From Polaromonas sp. (GTDB taxonomy: Bacteria > Pseudomonadota > Gammaproteobacteria > Burkholderiales > Burkholderiaceae), in NCBI GenBank assembly GCA_013823505.1, contig PNMH01000011.1, positions 4,889 through 68,888 on the forward strand: a stretch of 64,000 nucleotides of DNA, read 5' to 3'. How positions within the stretch are numbered: the first letter of the stretch is position 1; each line of letters begins with the position of its first letter. Position numbers and translations under genes: made by a program. The notes below the pieces were generated by a model. That model searched no databases. It had not been told where the DNA came from and saw only the letters and a program-made list of their open reading frames with translations. Positions 40,471 to 48,089 of the stretch are shown here, in pieces.

Positions 40471-40950
40471 TCAGCGCGGCAACTTCGCTTTGTGGGCAGC
40501 GATGGCTTCGGCGAGGTCCACATATTCCTCGCAGGTCAGGTTGCCGCAGAGGTGGGCCAGCTGGGCCAGATGTTTTTCGGCCTCGGCGGGTCGCTGGTCC
40601 ATGAGGTAGGCCTCACCGATGTACTCGTGCGCACCCTTGTGCGCGGGGTCGATCTGCAGCGCCAGCTTGTAGTGTTCAAACGCTTTGGAGAGATCGGGCC
40701 GGGCCTGCTTGCGGTGGCTGTAGCCCAGCAAGTTGTGCACGTCGGCGTTGCGCGGCTCGAGTTTCAGCGCGGCATGGAGCTCGCTGATCGCGCGAGACCA
40801 GTCTTTCGCAGCGATGGCGCTGCGAGCCGCGCCCAGCTGCTCAGACGCACCGGTGCCCATGTTGCTCGGCGTGTCTTCGGCGTGGGTCCATGGTGACAAC
40901 CACAGGCTGCAGGCTGCCATCAGCAGCGTGGTCATGACGGTGTTTTTCAT
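40471..40950 (-). CDS. Exported TPR-repeat protein
   Basis: A 159-residue protein with a signal peptide (residues 1-24, cleavage after WTHA), then two to three tetratricopeptide repeats (about 45-115, with DWSRAISELHAALKLEPRNADVHNLLGYSHRK and FEHYKLALQIDPAHKGAHEYIGEAYL-like helices) and a final Cys pair in AHLCGNLTCEEY. GGGAGG stands 5 bases before the ATG at 40950, which decides the start. It probably mediates protein contact in the periplasm. It lies downstream of phoX on the same strand but behind a terminator. Confidence 0.85.
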   Translation of the reverse strand: MKNTVMTTLLMAACSLWLSPWTHAEDTPSNMGTGASEQLGAARSAIAAKDWSRAISELHAALKLEPRNADVHNLLGYSHRKQARPDLSKAFEHYKLALQIDPAHKGAHEYIGEAYLMDQRPAEAEKHLAQLAHLCGNLTCEEYVDLAEAIAAHKAKLPR

Positions 40951-40978
40951 GCGACCTCCCATGAAAAGGGAAACAGAA

Positions 40979-41012
40979 AAGCCCCCGCCGGTTTGCGCCG
41001 GCAGGGGCTTGG
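40979..41012 (-). terminator. Intrinsic terminator downstream of the first phoX gene
   Basis: On the minus strand an interrupted stem AAGCCCC(C)GCCGG / CCGGC(A)GGGGCTT with a six-base loop runs into TTTTCTGTTT, 25 bases after the phosphatase stop. Confidence 0.8.
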
Positions 41013-41036
41013 CGTGGAGCGCGTCAGCTTAGCGGA

Positions 41037-43292
41037 TCAGAGTCCGATCACACCGCCGTCGGTGCGGGTGATGACGATGGTGGCCGAGCGGGGACGGCCG
41101 GCCACACCATAGCCTTTGTTGCCGGGCCACTGGCTCTGGAAGTTGAACGCCCCGGTACCCACCGCAGGAGTGTCTTCACCCGGGTGCTGGATGTTGACGA
41201 ACACGGTTCGGCCATCGGCCGACTCGGTCATGCCGGTGATTTCAGCGCCCTTCGGCCCAACGAGGAAGCGCCGCAGTTTGGCGTCACCCAGGGCTGCGCC
41301 AATAAAGGTCTGTTCCGTGCCAGACGCGTTGTTGAAGGTGTTGCCCACCGTGATGGTGCGGCCATCTCCCACATTGCCGGGGATCGCGGCCAACAACATG
41401 CAGTTGGTCACATCGGTGTAGGCACCGTCGTCGGTCTGGATGTAGCAGATGCCGGTGGCCTTGCTGAACCACAGACCATCGGGCGACGAAAAGTCGTTCT
41501 TGTCGCTCAGGCCCGAAAGGTTGATGCCCGCGCCCGCGTCTTCTTCGGCCCCAAACAAGAAAATGTCCCAGTTGAAAGTCGTGGCGGTGGAGGCGCTGCC
41601 GGTTTCGCGGAAACGGATGATATGGCCGTTCGGATTGCCTGAACGGGCCCGCCCGTCGTTGTCGGCGTAAGCGCGCGGGTTCGCCGCATCGGCGTTGGCC
41701 ACGGTGCGGCTGCTGTTGTTGGTCATAGTGAAGTACACGTCACCGTTCTTCGGGTTTACCGCACCCCACTCCGGGCGGTCCATGCGCGTGGCGCCCACAG
41801 CGCTGGCAGCATGACGGGCGTTGACCAGCACGTCGGCCTGGTTGTCGAAGGTGTAAGTGGTGTACGCCGGGCTGGCGGCTGCCACGGTGGTCACGTTCAG
41901 TTCCAGCCACACACCCAGACCGGTGTCGTTGAACTTGGCCACGTACAGCTTGCCCTCGTTGAGGTACTTGTCTCCGGCGGCCATGCCACGACCCACATCG
42001 GCCGGGTCCCACACCGCAGCGGTGACGAACTTGTAGATGTACTCATTCTGGGAATCGCAGCCCATGTAGAAGGCCAGCGGCTGGCCGGCGACCGGGATGC
42101 TGCAGACAGCAGCCTCGTGCGCGAAACGGCCCATGGCCACGCGCTTGGCCGGCACCGCGTTCGGTCGCAGCGGGTCGATCTCCAGGTTGTAGCCAAAGGT
42201 GTTGGGTTCGTTGCGGAAGTCGTCAGCTGCCGAGAGACCTGGAGCAGAGACGTTCCAGCGGCCGAAGCGGTCGTCGGTGGCGGCGTTGGGCACTGTGGAC
42301 CAGCCCTGGCCGGGGGCGCCCGAGGCGGCGGCGAACGGTGCGGAGATCACGCCATAACGGGCTCGTGACGCTTTGATCTTGGCGCTCACATCGGTCGACC
42401 CGTTGGGCATGTAGAAGTAGGCAGCCCAGTTTTCTTCACAGGCAAGGTAGGTGCCCCAAGGCGTCTTGCCATGGCCACAATTGTTGATCGTGCCGCGCGC
42501 GGTGACTCCGCTGGGATCGAACTGCGTGGACATGAATGCGCGAATGTCGGCAATGTGGGCTGAAGGACCGGTGACATTCACCACCGTCAGTGGGGTCACG
42601 CGGCGGTTGAACGTCGAATCCAGCTGCACAGTCCAGACGCCCCCCACCCGGCGCACTTCAACCAGCGACACCCCGTGGTGGTTGATTTCCTTGAGCACTT
42701 CGGCTTGCGGGCGCGCACCCAGATCCCAGCCGCCCGAGGATGACGAAAACTGCGAAAACTTCTTGCCACCCACACCACCCGAGGTCTGGCCGTTGGGGTG
42801 AAAGAAATGCGCATCGGCAGAGCTTTCGTGGTTGACCACGAGCACGGCGCGACCGGTGTCCACCGTGGTGTAGTTGCCCTGCGCATCGATGTAGAACAGG
42901 TCCATGCCATCGTGGTGGTCGCCCACACGGCGGCTCCAGTCGTCGGTTTCGGTGCCCAAGTTGGAATAGGCGGTCTCGGTGTTGAACAGGCGATCGCCGG
43001 TGGCGTGCAACACGCGGTAGGTGTAGCCAGGCGGCAGGATCACGTCGTCCACCAGGCTCTTGGCCACAGCAGGAAAACCCAGCGCGTTCTGCGTGGGCGT
43101 GGCGGGCGCCGGCGCGGGATCATCACCACCACCGCACGCGGTCAGGAAGGGCAGCGCCGACAGCGCCACCATGCCGGTGCCGCCGCGGATCACGTTGCGG
43201 CGGGTCAGCGGCGTGCGTGTGCCGCGGGCCAGCACATCCTGGAAGCTTTCGTTGTTCGAGAAATTGCAGTTGTCGTCGTCGTGGTGAGACAT
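41037..43292 (-). CDS. PhoX-type alkaline phosphatase, first copy
   Basis: A 751-residue protein of the PhoX family (DUF839), calcium/iron-dependent phosphatases that release phosphate from organic esters. The N-terminus has a twin-arginine motif (TRRNVIRGG) and a lipobox-like LTACGGG near residue 50, so it is probably exported folded and lipid-anchored. Family blocks include NHESSADAHFFHPNGQ, RGTINNCGHGKTPWGTYLACEENW and SSPDGLWFSKATGICYIQTDDGAYTD. A second, diverged copy lies at 48086-50239. GGAG lies before the ATG. The upstream gap carries only weak PhoB-like repeats (43334-43362). Confidence 0.9.
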   Translation of the reverse strand: MSHHDDDNCNFSNNESFQDVLARGTRTPLTRRNVIRGGTGMVALSALPFLTACGGGDDPAPAPATPTQNALGFPAVAKSLVDDVILPPGYTYRVLHATGDRLFNTETAYSNLGTETDDWSRRVGDHHDGMDLFYIDAQGNYTTVDTGRAVLVVNHESSADAHFFHPNGQTSGGVGGKKFSQFSSSSGGWDLGARPQAEVLKEINHHGVSLVEVRRVGGVWTVQLDSTFNRRVTPLTVVNVTGPSAHIADIRAFMSTQFDPSGVTARGTINNCGHGKTPWGTYLACEENWAAYFYMPNGSTDVSAKIKASRARYGVISAPFAAASGAPGQGWSTVPNAATDDRFGRWNVSAPGLSAADDFRNEPNTFGYNLEIDPLRPNAVPAKRVAMGRFAHEAAVCSIPVAGQPLAFYMGCDSQNEYIYKFVTAAVWDPADVGRGMAAGDKYLNEGKLYVAKFNDTGLGVWLELNVTTVAAASPAYTTYTFDNQADVLVNARHAASAVGATRMDRPEWGAVNPKNGDVYFTMTNNSSRTVANADAANPRAYADNDGRARSGNPNGHIIRFRETGSASTATTFNWDIFLFGAEEDAGAGINLSGLSDKNDFSSPDGLWFSKATGICYIQTDDGAYTDVTNCMLLAAIPGNVGDGRTITVGNTFNNASGTEQTFIGAALGDAKLRRFLVGPKGAEITGMTESADGRTVFVNIQHPGEDTPAVGTGAFNFQSQWPGNKGYGVAGRPRSATIVITRTDGGVIGL

Positions 43293-43412
43293 GAAGGGCT
43301 CCGGGGTTGAAAGAACAAACACCGGTGCAGTCTGTTCAAGTCATGTGACCAAACCGTGAATCGGCCAATGCCCCCCGGACGTCCTCTTCCTTCGAGGCAC
43401 GTCATCAAGCTT

Positions 43413-44663
43413 TCACATCAGCGGTGCTGATCGCTGCGACAGGTCCAGCCGCCGCACCGTTTCCTGCGACGACACTGCTCCCGCAGCCTGCAGCATCAGC
43501 GCCTCCACCTGCAGGGCGATCTGCTGCCAGTCGAGGTGGGCCACGCGCGCGCGGGCTTGCTCGCGGGCCTGCGCCAGCAGCGTGGGCGACTGCGCCAGCT
43601 CCACCGCCACGCGCACGATTGCGTCTGTGTTTCCCGCCGGCACCAGCCAGCCATTGACGTGGCTTTGCACCCAGTCCCCGGCTGCGGCGGTGTCGAACGC
43701 GAGCACCGGCAGACCGCTGGCCAGTGCTTCGATGGTCACGTTGCCGAAGGTCTCGGTGAGGCTGGGGAACACAAACAGATCGGCCGAGGCGTAGTAACCG
43801 GCCAGCTCTTCGTGCCGGCGCATGCCGGCAAACACAGCTTGGGGGCAGCGATGCTGCAGGCTCTCGCGCAGCGGCCCGTCGCCCACGAACACCAGCTTCA
43901 CATCGGCGTGGTGGGCCTGCATGGCGGCATGGGCCTGCAGCGCGATGTCGAGGTTTTTCTCGGCGGCCAGCCGCCCCACCACCAGCATCACCAGCGAATC
44001 CGGACCTGCACCCCACTGGCTGCGCAAGGCTTCGCTGCGCCGCTGCGGGTTGAAGAGTTTCGTGTCCACACCGCGCGCCACGACCTGCACGTTCTCAAAG
44101 CCCATCTCCATCAACTGGGTGCGCAGTGCACGCGTGGGCACCATGGTGAGCTGCGTGAGGTTGTGAAATCGGCGCAGGTACGACACCATGGGTTTGCGCA
44201 GCCAGCCCACGCCATAGTGCTCGCAATAGGCGTGGAAGTTGGTGCGGAAGTCCGATGTCACCGGCAGCTTCAGGCGCCGCGCCGCCTGCAGTGCCGACCA
44301 GCCCAGCGGGCCTTCGGTGGCGATGTGCACGAGGTCCGGCCGCTTCAGCGTCCATGCGTTGATGAGTGCGCGCTTGGCCGGCAGGCCGAGCTTGAGTTCG
44401 GGGTAACGCGGAATCGGCATGCCGCGCATGAGCAGTTCTTCGTAGCCGGTGTGGCTCAGCGCCTGGTCCACCCGCGTCTGGCGTGGGCGGATCAGTTGCA
44501 CCGGGTGGTTGCGCGCGCACAGGCCCTGCACCAGGCGCGACAGCGTGAGCGACACCCCGTTGACCTCCGGCGGCCAGGTCTCGGTGACGACCGACAGGCG
44601 CAGGGAGGGCGTGCTGGCCGGGTATTCCTCGACCAGTATCTGTTCGGATGTCATGGCGTTCAT
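43413..44663 (-). CDS. GT4-family glycosyltransferase
   Basis: A 416-residue retaining glycosyltransferase of GT-B fold. The N-terminal domain starts with LSVVTETWPPEVNGVSLTLSRL, the GT4 donor-side has GRLAAEKNLD and the EX7E motif ETFGNVTIE. It belongs to the MgtA/Agt-like group that includes enzymes making glycosyl-diacylglycerols; the acceptor cannot be proven from sequence. It is flanked by PhoX and an Mpo1-like gene. The start MNAMTSEQ is chosen by family similarity; the next ATG three codons later is possible. A TTGTCAT half-site lies at 44697-44703 before it. Confidence 0.87.
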   Translation of the reverse strand: MNAMTSEQILVEEYPASTPSLRLSVVTETWPPEVNGVSLTLSRLVQGLCARNHPVQLIRPRQTRVDQALSHTGYEELLMRGMPIPRYPELKLGLPAKRALINAWTLKRPDLVHIATEGPLGWSALQAARRLKLPVTSDFRTNFHAYCEHYGVGWLRKPMVSYLRRFHNLTQLTMVPTRALRTQLMEMGFENVQVVARGVDTKLFNPQRRSEALRSQWGAGPDSLVMLVVGRLAAEKNLDIALQAHAAMQAHHADVKLVFVGDGPLRESLQHRCPQAVFAGMRRHEELAGYYASADLFVFPSLTETFGNVTIEALASGLPVLAFDTAAAGDWVQSHVNGWLVPAGNTDAIVRVAVELAQSPTLLAQAREQARARVAHLDWQQIALQVEALMLQAAGAVSSQETVRRLDLSQRSAPLM

Positions 44664-44696
44664 GCGCCCATGTTCCAGCGGCTGTGCAACAAGTTG

Positions 44697-44728
44697 ATGA
44701 CAAGTGGGCGCTGTCACCGTGTTTTCAC
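44697..44728. promoter_or_regulatory. PhoB-box-like repeats in the divergent GT4 / Mpo1-like promoter region
   Basis: Reading right, CTGTCAC (44711-44717), four bases, TTTTCAC (44722-44728) match the CTGTCAT-N4-CTGTCAT Pho box in 6 and 4 of 7 positions, placed 66 bases before the Mpo1-like GTG. Reading left, TTGTCAT (44703-44697) matches a single half-site in 6 of 7 positions toward the glycosyltransferase. Assignment to PhoB is inference. Confidence 0.45.
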
Positions 44729-44793
44729 ATGTCAGGGCAAGACTGCGCAGGTGTGTGACCTCCCCACACCCACCACCCTTGCATGGAGAAACC

Positions 44794-45396
44794 GTGAACG
44801 ACTTTTTCAAGACACTGGAAACCCAACGCTGGGACGACCACCGCTACTACCACCACAGCCGCATCAACCAGACGCTGCACCTGATCAGCGCGATCAGCTT
44901 TGTGGTGGCCTATGCACTCTTGTGGACCGACCCGATCCTCTCCGCGCTGATTGCGTGGCTGGTTTCCATGACCAGCCGCCAGGCCGGCCACTTCTTCTTT
45001 GAGCCCAAGGGCTACGACCATGTGAACCAGGCCACGCACGAACACAAAGAAGAGATCAAGGTGGGCTACAACCTGCAGCGCAAGGTGGTGCTGATGGCCT
45101 TGTGGGCCGGCACGCCGATGCTGGTGGCGCTGGCGCCCGGCGTGTTTGGTCTGTTCGAGCCGCACACCGATGGCGAAAGCTTCATCCGCCAGGTCGGTGC
45201 ACTGTGGCTGGCGCTGGGTGTGGGCGGTCTGTTGTTCCGCACGGTGCACCTGTTCTTCATCGCCGACGTGAAGACCGGTCTGGCCTGGATGACCAAGATC
45301 CTCACCGACCCGTTTCACGACATCAAGCTCTACCACAAGGCGCCGCTGTACCTGATGCGCGGCCAGTTGATCGACCCAGGGATCAATGTGAAGTGA
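44794..45396 (+). CDS. Mpo1-like (DUF962) resembling membrane protein
   Basis: A 200-residue membrane protein starting at GTG 44794, preceded by GGAGA. Four hydrophobic helices are visible. The block YYHHSRINQTLHL (His20, His21, Asn25, His29) and the later SRQAGHFFFEP (His66) resemble Mpo1/YGL010w-type (DUF962) proteins, iron(II) dioxygenases that oxidise 2-hydroxy fatty acids; the match is from pattern memory and distant. Unlike the compact DUF962 core, an extra domain of about 110 residues follows, with two more helices and LTDPFHDIKLYHKAPLYLMRG at the end. It lies between the glycosyltransferase and the aminotransferase, so a lipid task is inferred. Confidence 0.55.
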   Translation: MNDFFKTLETQRWDDHRYYHHSRINQTLHLISAISFVVAYALLWTDPILSALIAWLVSMTSRQAGHFFFEPKGYDHVNQATHEHKEEIKVGYNLQRKVVLMALWAGTPMLVALAPGVFGLFEPHTDGESFIRQVGALWLALGVGGLLFRTVHLFFIADVKTGLAWMTKILTDPFHDIKLYHKAPLYLMRGQLIDPGINVK

Positions 45397-45417
45397 TCCC
45401 CAGGCGCGCCTGCGGCC

Positions 45418-47061
45418 TCAAGCCCGCAGGCGCTGCCACATCTCACGAAGCACGCTGCGCCGGATCGACTTGTGCGTCTGCTCTCCCCGCCACCACCAGC
45501 CCTGCGCCTGCATCTGCTGCCCTGCCACCACGAAGCGTTGCAACACCTCTTCAAAGTCGGCGTCGCTGAAGTGCAGTCCGAAAATGAATCGCCCTGTGCC
45601 CACCCAGCTCAAAGCCAGCCCTTGCCAGCGCAACAGGTACTGGAACATCCAGTGATAGCGACCCGGCTGGGTGTACATCAGCGTCCAGATGCTTTGCAGG
45701 TTGGCCGCGCGGATGGGCAAACCGTGTTGAGCCATCGTGTCGTTGAAGCGCTTGGCGCGGGCATCCCACTTGGCATCCTGGTCTTGGTACAAGGCCTGGA
45801 TCTCCGGCGTGTCCAGCCGCTTCAAGAACGCCGCCATGCCGCCCATCACGTAGGGGTGGGCGTTGAAGGTGCCGCGCGCAAAACACACATCGGCCGGGCG
45901 TGCTTCGCGAAAGCGCTGCATCAGCTCGCGCCGCCCGCACACCACACCCACCGGGTAGCCACCGGCGAGCGTCTTGCCATACGTGACCATGTCGGCCTTC
46001 ACGCCGAAATACTCCTGTGCGCCCCCGGGTGCGAGACGGAAGCCCAGGAACACCTCGTCGAAGATCAGCACGATCCCGCGCTCGGTGCACACCTCGCGCA
46101 AGCGCTTCAGCCACGCGGTGTAGGCCGGGCGGTCGTAGCCGGCGGTGCGGCTGCCGTCCACCAGGGTGGAATCGCCCGGAGCGTTCTTGTTGGGGTGCAG
46201 CGCCTGCAGCGGGTTGACCAGCACGCAGGCCACATCGCGCCGCGTGCGCAGCACCTGCAGGCTTCTCTCGCTCATGTCCTGCAGGGTGTAGGTCTCGCGC
46301 GGTGGCATCGGGTTGCCGGGGCCGGGCTGCACGTCTTCCCACCAGCCGTGGTAAGCCCCGCAGAAGCGCACCAGGTGTTTGCGACCCGTGTGGTACCGCG
46401 CCAGGCGCACGGCCTGCATCACCGCTTCGGTGCCCGACATGTGAAAGGACACCTGGTCGTGTCCGGAAATGGATTGCAGCTTGGCAACCACTTCGGCCAC
46501 ACACGGGTGGTAAGCGCCGAGCACCGGACCGAGCGCCTGGCCGATCTGCGCGCCCTCGGCCATGCAGGCCTTGTAGAAGTCCACGCCGAACACATTCACA
46601 CCGTACGAGCCGGTGAGGTCGATGAAGGTGTTGCCGTCCAGATCGGTGAGGTGCACACCTTCGGCCGACTGCATGAAGGCGCCCACCTTCAGGCGCGCGC
46701 GCACCAGCGGGCTGAACTGGAAAGGCACGCGGTAGGCACCGGTGAACTGCAGATCGGCCAGGCCCTCGCGCGCCTGCGCGGTGAGCGCCAGCGTCTTGGC
46801 GTAGCGCTCGGCGAAGCCGGCGCACAGCAGATCAAAAGCCGCGCGGCGCTGCGCCACCACCTCAGCGGGCGCACCGTCGCAATCAAAGAACCGGGCCTCG
46901 TCATAGGCGTAACCCGGCAGCCATTTCGCCAACCGCTTGGCCATCTTGGAATGGCCGGCGAGCGAACGGTGTTTGGCGCGCGAGAGTTCAAGCCGCTGCT
47001 TGAGCAGCGGCAAGGCCAGGGCCAGCGAGCCCAGCGGAACAGCGTAGGAAAGGTAAGACAT
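45418..47061 (-). CDS. Class III PLP aminotransferase with N-terminal membrane anchor
   Basis: A 547-residue enzyme of the glutamate-1-semialdehyde aminomutase/acetylornithine aminotransferase fold. PLP features: SGTEAVMQAVRL around 209-220, Asp335 in IFDEV and the Schiff-base Lys363 in YGKTLAGG. About 100 extra residues precede the usual domain, beginning with a hydrophobic helix (residues 3-20, YLSYAVPLGSLALALPLL) and a basic stretch KMAKRLAKWLPG, so it is likely bound to the inner membrane. It is not HemL, which lacks this extension. Substrate unknown. It is divergent from psd with PhoB-like repeats between, suggesting a lipid-related amine. Confidence 0.82.
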   Translation of the reverse strand: MSYLSYAVPLGSLALALPLLKQRLELSRAKHRSLAGHSKMAKRLAKWLPGYAYDEARFFDCDGAPAEVVAQRRAAFDLLCAGFAERYAKTLALTAQAREGLADLQFTGAYRVPFQFSPLVRARLKVGAFMQSAEGVHLTDLDGNTFIDLTGSYGVNVFGVDFYKACMAEGAQIGQALGPVLGAYHPCVAEVVAKLQSISGHDQVSFHMSGTEAVMQAVRLARYHTGRKHLVRFCGAYHGWWEDVQPGPGNPMPPRETYTLQDMSERSLQVLRTRRDVACVLVNPLQALHPNKNAPGDSTLVDGSRTAGYDRPAYTAWLKRLREVCTERGIVLIFDEVFLGFRLAPGGAQEYFGVKADMVTYGKTLAGGYPVGVVCGRRELMQRFREARPADVCFARGTFNAHPYVMGGMAAFLKRLDTPEIQALYQDQDAKWDARAKRFNDTMAQHGLPIRAANLQSIWTLMYTQPGRYHWMFQYLLRWQGLALSWVGTGRFIFGLHFSDADFEEVLQRFVVAGQQMQAQGWWWRGEQTHKSIRRSVLREMWQRLRA

Positions 47062-47094
47062 GCAGCAGTCGCTCCAGGCGGTTGGTGTGTGTCT

Positions 47095-47139
47095 TTTGTA
47101 GGGCGCCCACATGACGAAGCCATGAAACTCCGATGAAAT
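47095..47139 (-). promoter_or_regulatory. PhoB-box-like triple repeat and -10 for the aminotransferase gene
   Basis: On the minus strand ATTTCAT, GTTTCAT and TCGTCAT (47139-47111) are spaced with exactly 11 bases from start to start and share the TCAT core of the Pho box. Ten bases further on, TACAAA (47100-47095) makes a suitable -10. The box covers the psd start codon. The plus-strand reading of the same bases forms two four-codon mini-frames, so the repeat may have another cause. Confidence 0.45.
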
Positions 47140-48089
47140 ACCAGAACATCCTGCAGCGCCTGGCGCTCAACGAAGACATCAATTTCCTGCTGACCAACCG
47201 CGTGCCGCGCGCGGCGCTCACACGCTTCATGGGCTGGTTCAGCCGCATCCGCCACCCCTGGGTACGCGATGCGTCCATGGCGGTTTGGCGCACCTTCACC
47301 GACATTGACCTGAGCGAAGCGAAGAAGACGTCGTTCAAAAGCCTGCACGACTGCTTTGTGCGCGAACTCAAGCCTGGCGCGCGCCCGCTGGACGCACGCG
47401 AGCATGTGCTGGTGAGCCCCTGCGACGCCATCGTGGGCGCTTGCGGGCGCATTGGCGAAGACGCCGCCGCTCAAGTCTTCCAGGCCAAGGGCTTCCCCTA
47501 CCCGCTCACCGACCTGCTGGGCACCGACGCGCGCGGCCTCGCCGCCATCGACACGCTGCGCGGCGGCAGCTATGTGACGCTGCGCCTGACCTCCAGCATG
47601 TACCACCGCTTCCACGCGCCCGGTGCCCTCACCCTGGACCATGTGACCTACATCAGCGGGGACACCTGGAACGTGAACCCCATCGCACTCAAACGTATCG
47701 AGCGCCTGTTCTGCAAGAACGAACGCGCGGTGCTGCACTGCCAGCTGGCCGACGGCACGCCGCTGCTGATCGTGCCGGTGGCCGCCATCCTGGTGGCCAG
47801 CATGCGGCTGCGCGCGGTGGACGTGGCCCTCAACATCCGCTACCGCGGGCCCAACGAACTGCCTTGCCACGCGTCGTATGAAAAAGGCCAGGAAATGGGC
47901 TGGTTCGAGCACGGCTCCACCATCCTGGTGTTTGCGCCACCGGGCATCCAGCTGTGTGACAACGTGATGACGGGACAGCACATTCGCATGGGCGAAGCCT
48001 TGTTTGACCACCCCCGGGGGTTGTCACAGAACGGTCATCCAGCTTGCACATCATCGGCAGCGTCAACCCACACGAGGACGAGCCCATGA
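47133..48089 (+). CDS. psd: Phosphatidylserine decarboxylase, E. coli-type
   Basis: A 318-residue pyruvoyl enzyme of the long PSD family that turns phosphatidylserine into phosphatidylethanolamine. Self-cleavage would occur before Ser262 in the HGST motif (the usual LGST with Leu replaced by His); Asp98 in SPCDA, and His158 and His161 in YHRFHAP are the catalytic residues. Residues from about 295 on (HPRGLSQNGHP and beyond) have no family match and read through a PhoB-like box, so the frame may have been extended at its 3' end. The stop overlaps the start of the second phoX gene. A separate short PSD usually serves housekeeping in this family. Confidence 0.88.
   Translation: MKYQNILQRLALNEDINFLLTNRVPRAALTRFMGWFSRIRHPWVRDASMAVWRTFTDIDLSEAKKTSFKSLHDCFVRELKPGARPLDAREHVLVSPCDAIVGACGRIGEDAAAQVFQAKGFPYPLTDLLGTDARGLAAIDTLRGGSYVTLRLTSSMYHRFHAPGALTLDHVTYISGDTWNVNPIALKRIERLFCKNERAVLHCQLADGTPLLIVPVAAILVASMRLRAVDVALNIRYRGPNELPCHASYEKGQEMGWFEHGSTILVFAPPGIQLCDNVMTGQHIRMGEALFDHPRGLSQNGHPACTSSAASTHTRTSP
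48021..48054 (+). promoter_or_regulatory. PhoB-box-like repeat inside the psd 3' end
   Basis: TTGTCAC (48021-48027), four bases, CGGTCAT (48032-48038), four bases, CTTGCAC (48043-48049) fit the 7+4 period; the first two match CTGTCAT in 5 and 6 of 7 positions. Ten bases after the second unit is CATCAT (48049-48054), a 4 of 6 match for -10. It would serve the second phoX gene starting at 48086. Confidence 0.5.

Noticed and set aside
43334..43362. Weak PhoB-like repeats before the first phoX gene (3, 4 and 3 of 7 matches).
   Set aside because: Too few matches to call a site, although regulation by PhoB would be expected for PhoX.
43399..43416. PhoB-like repeat ACGTCAT-N4-CTTTCAC on the plus strand at the end of the glycosyltransferase gene.
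   Set aside because: The spacing fits, but it points away from the first phoX gene and toward no promoter; it lies partly in coding sequence.
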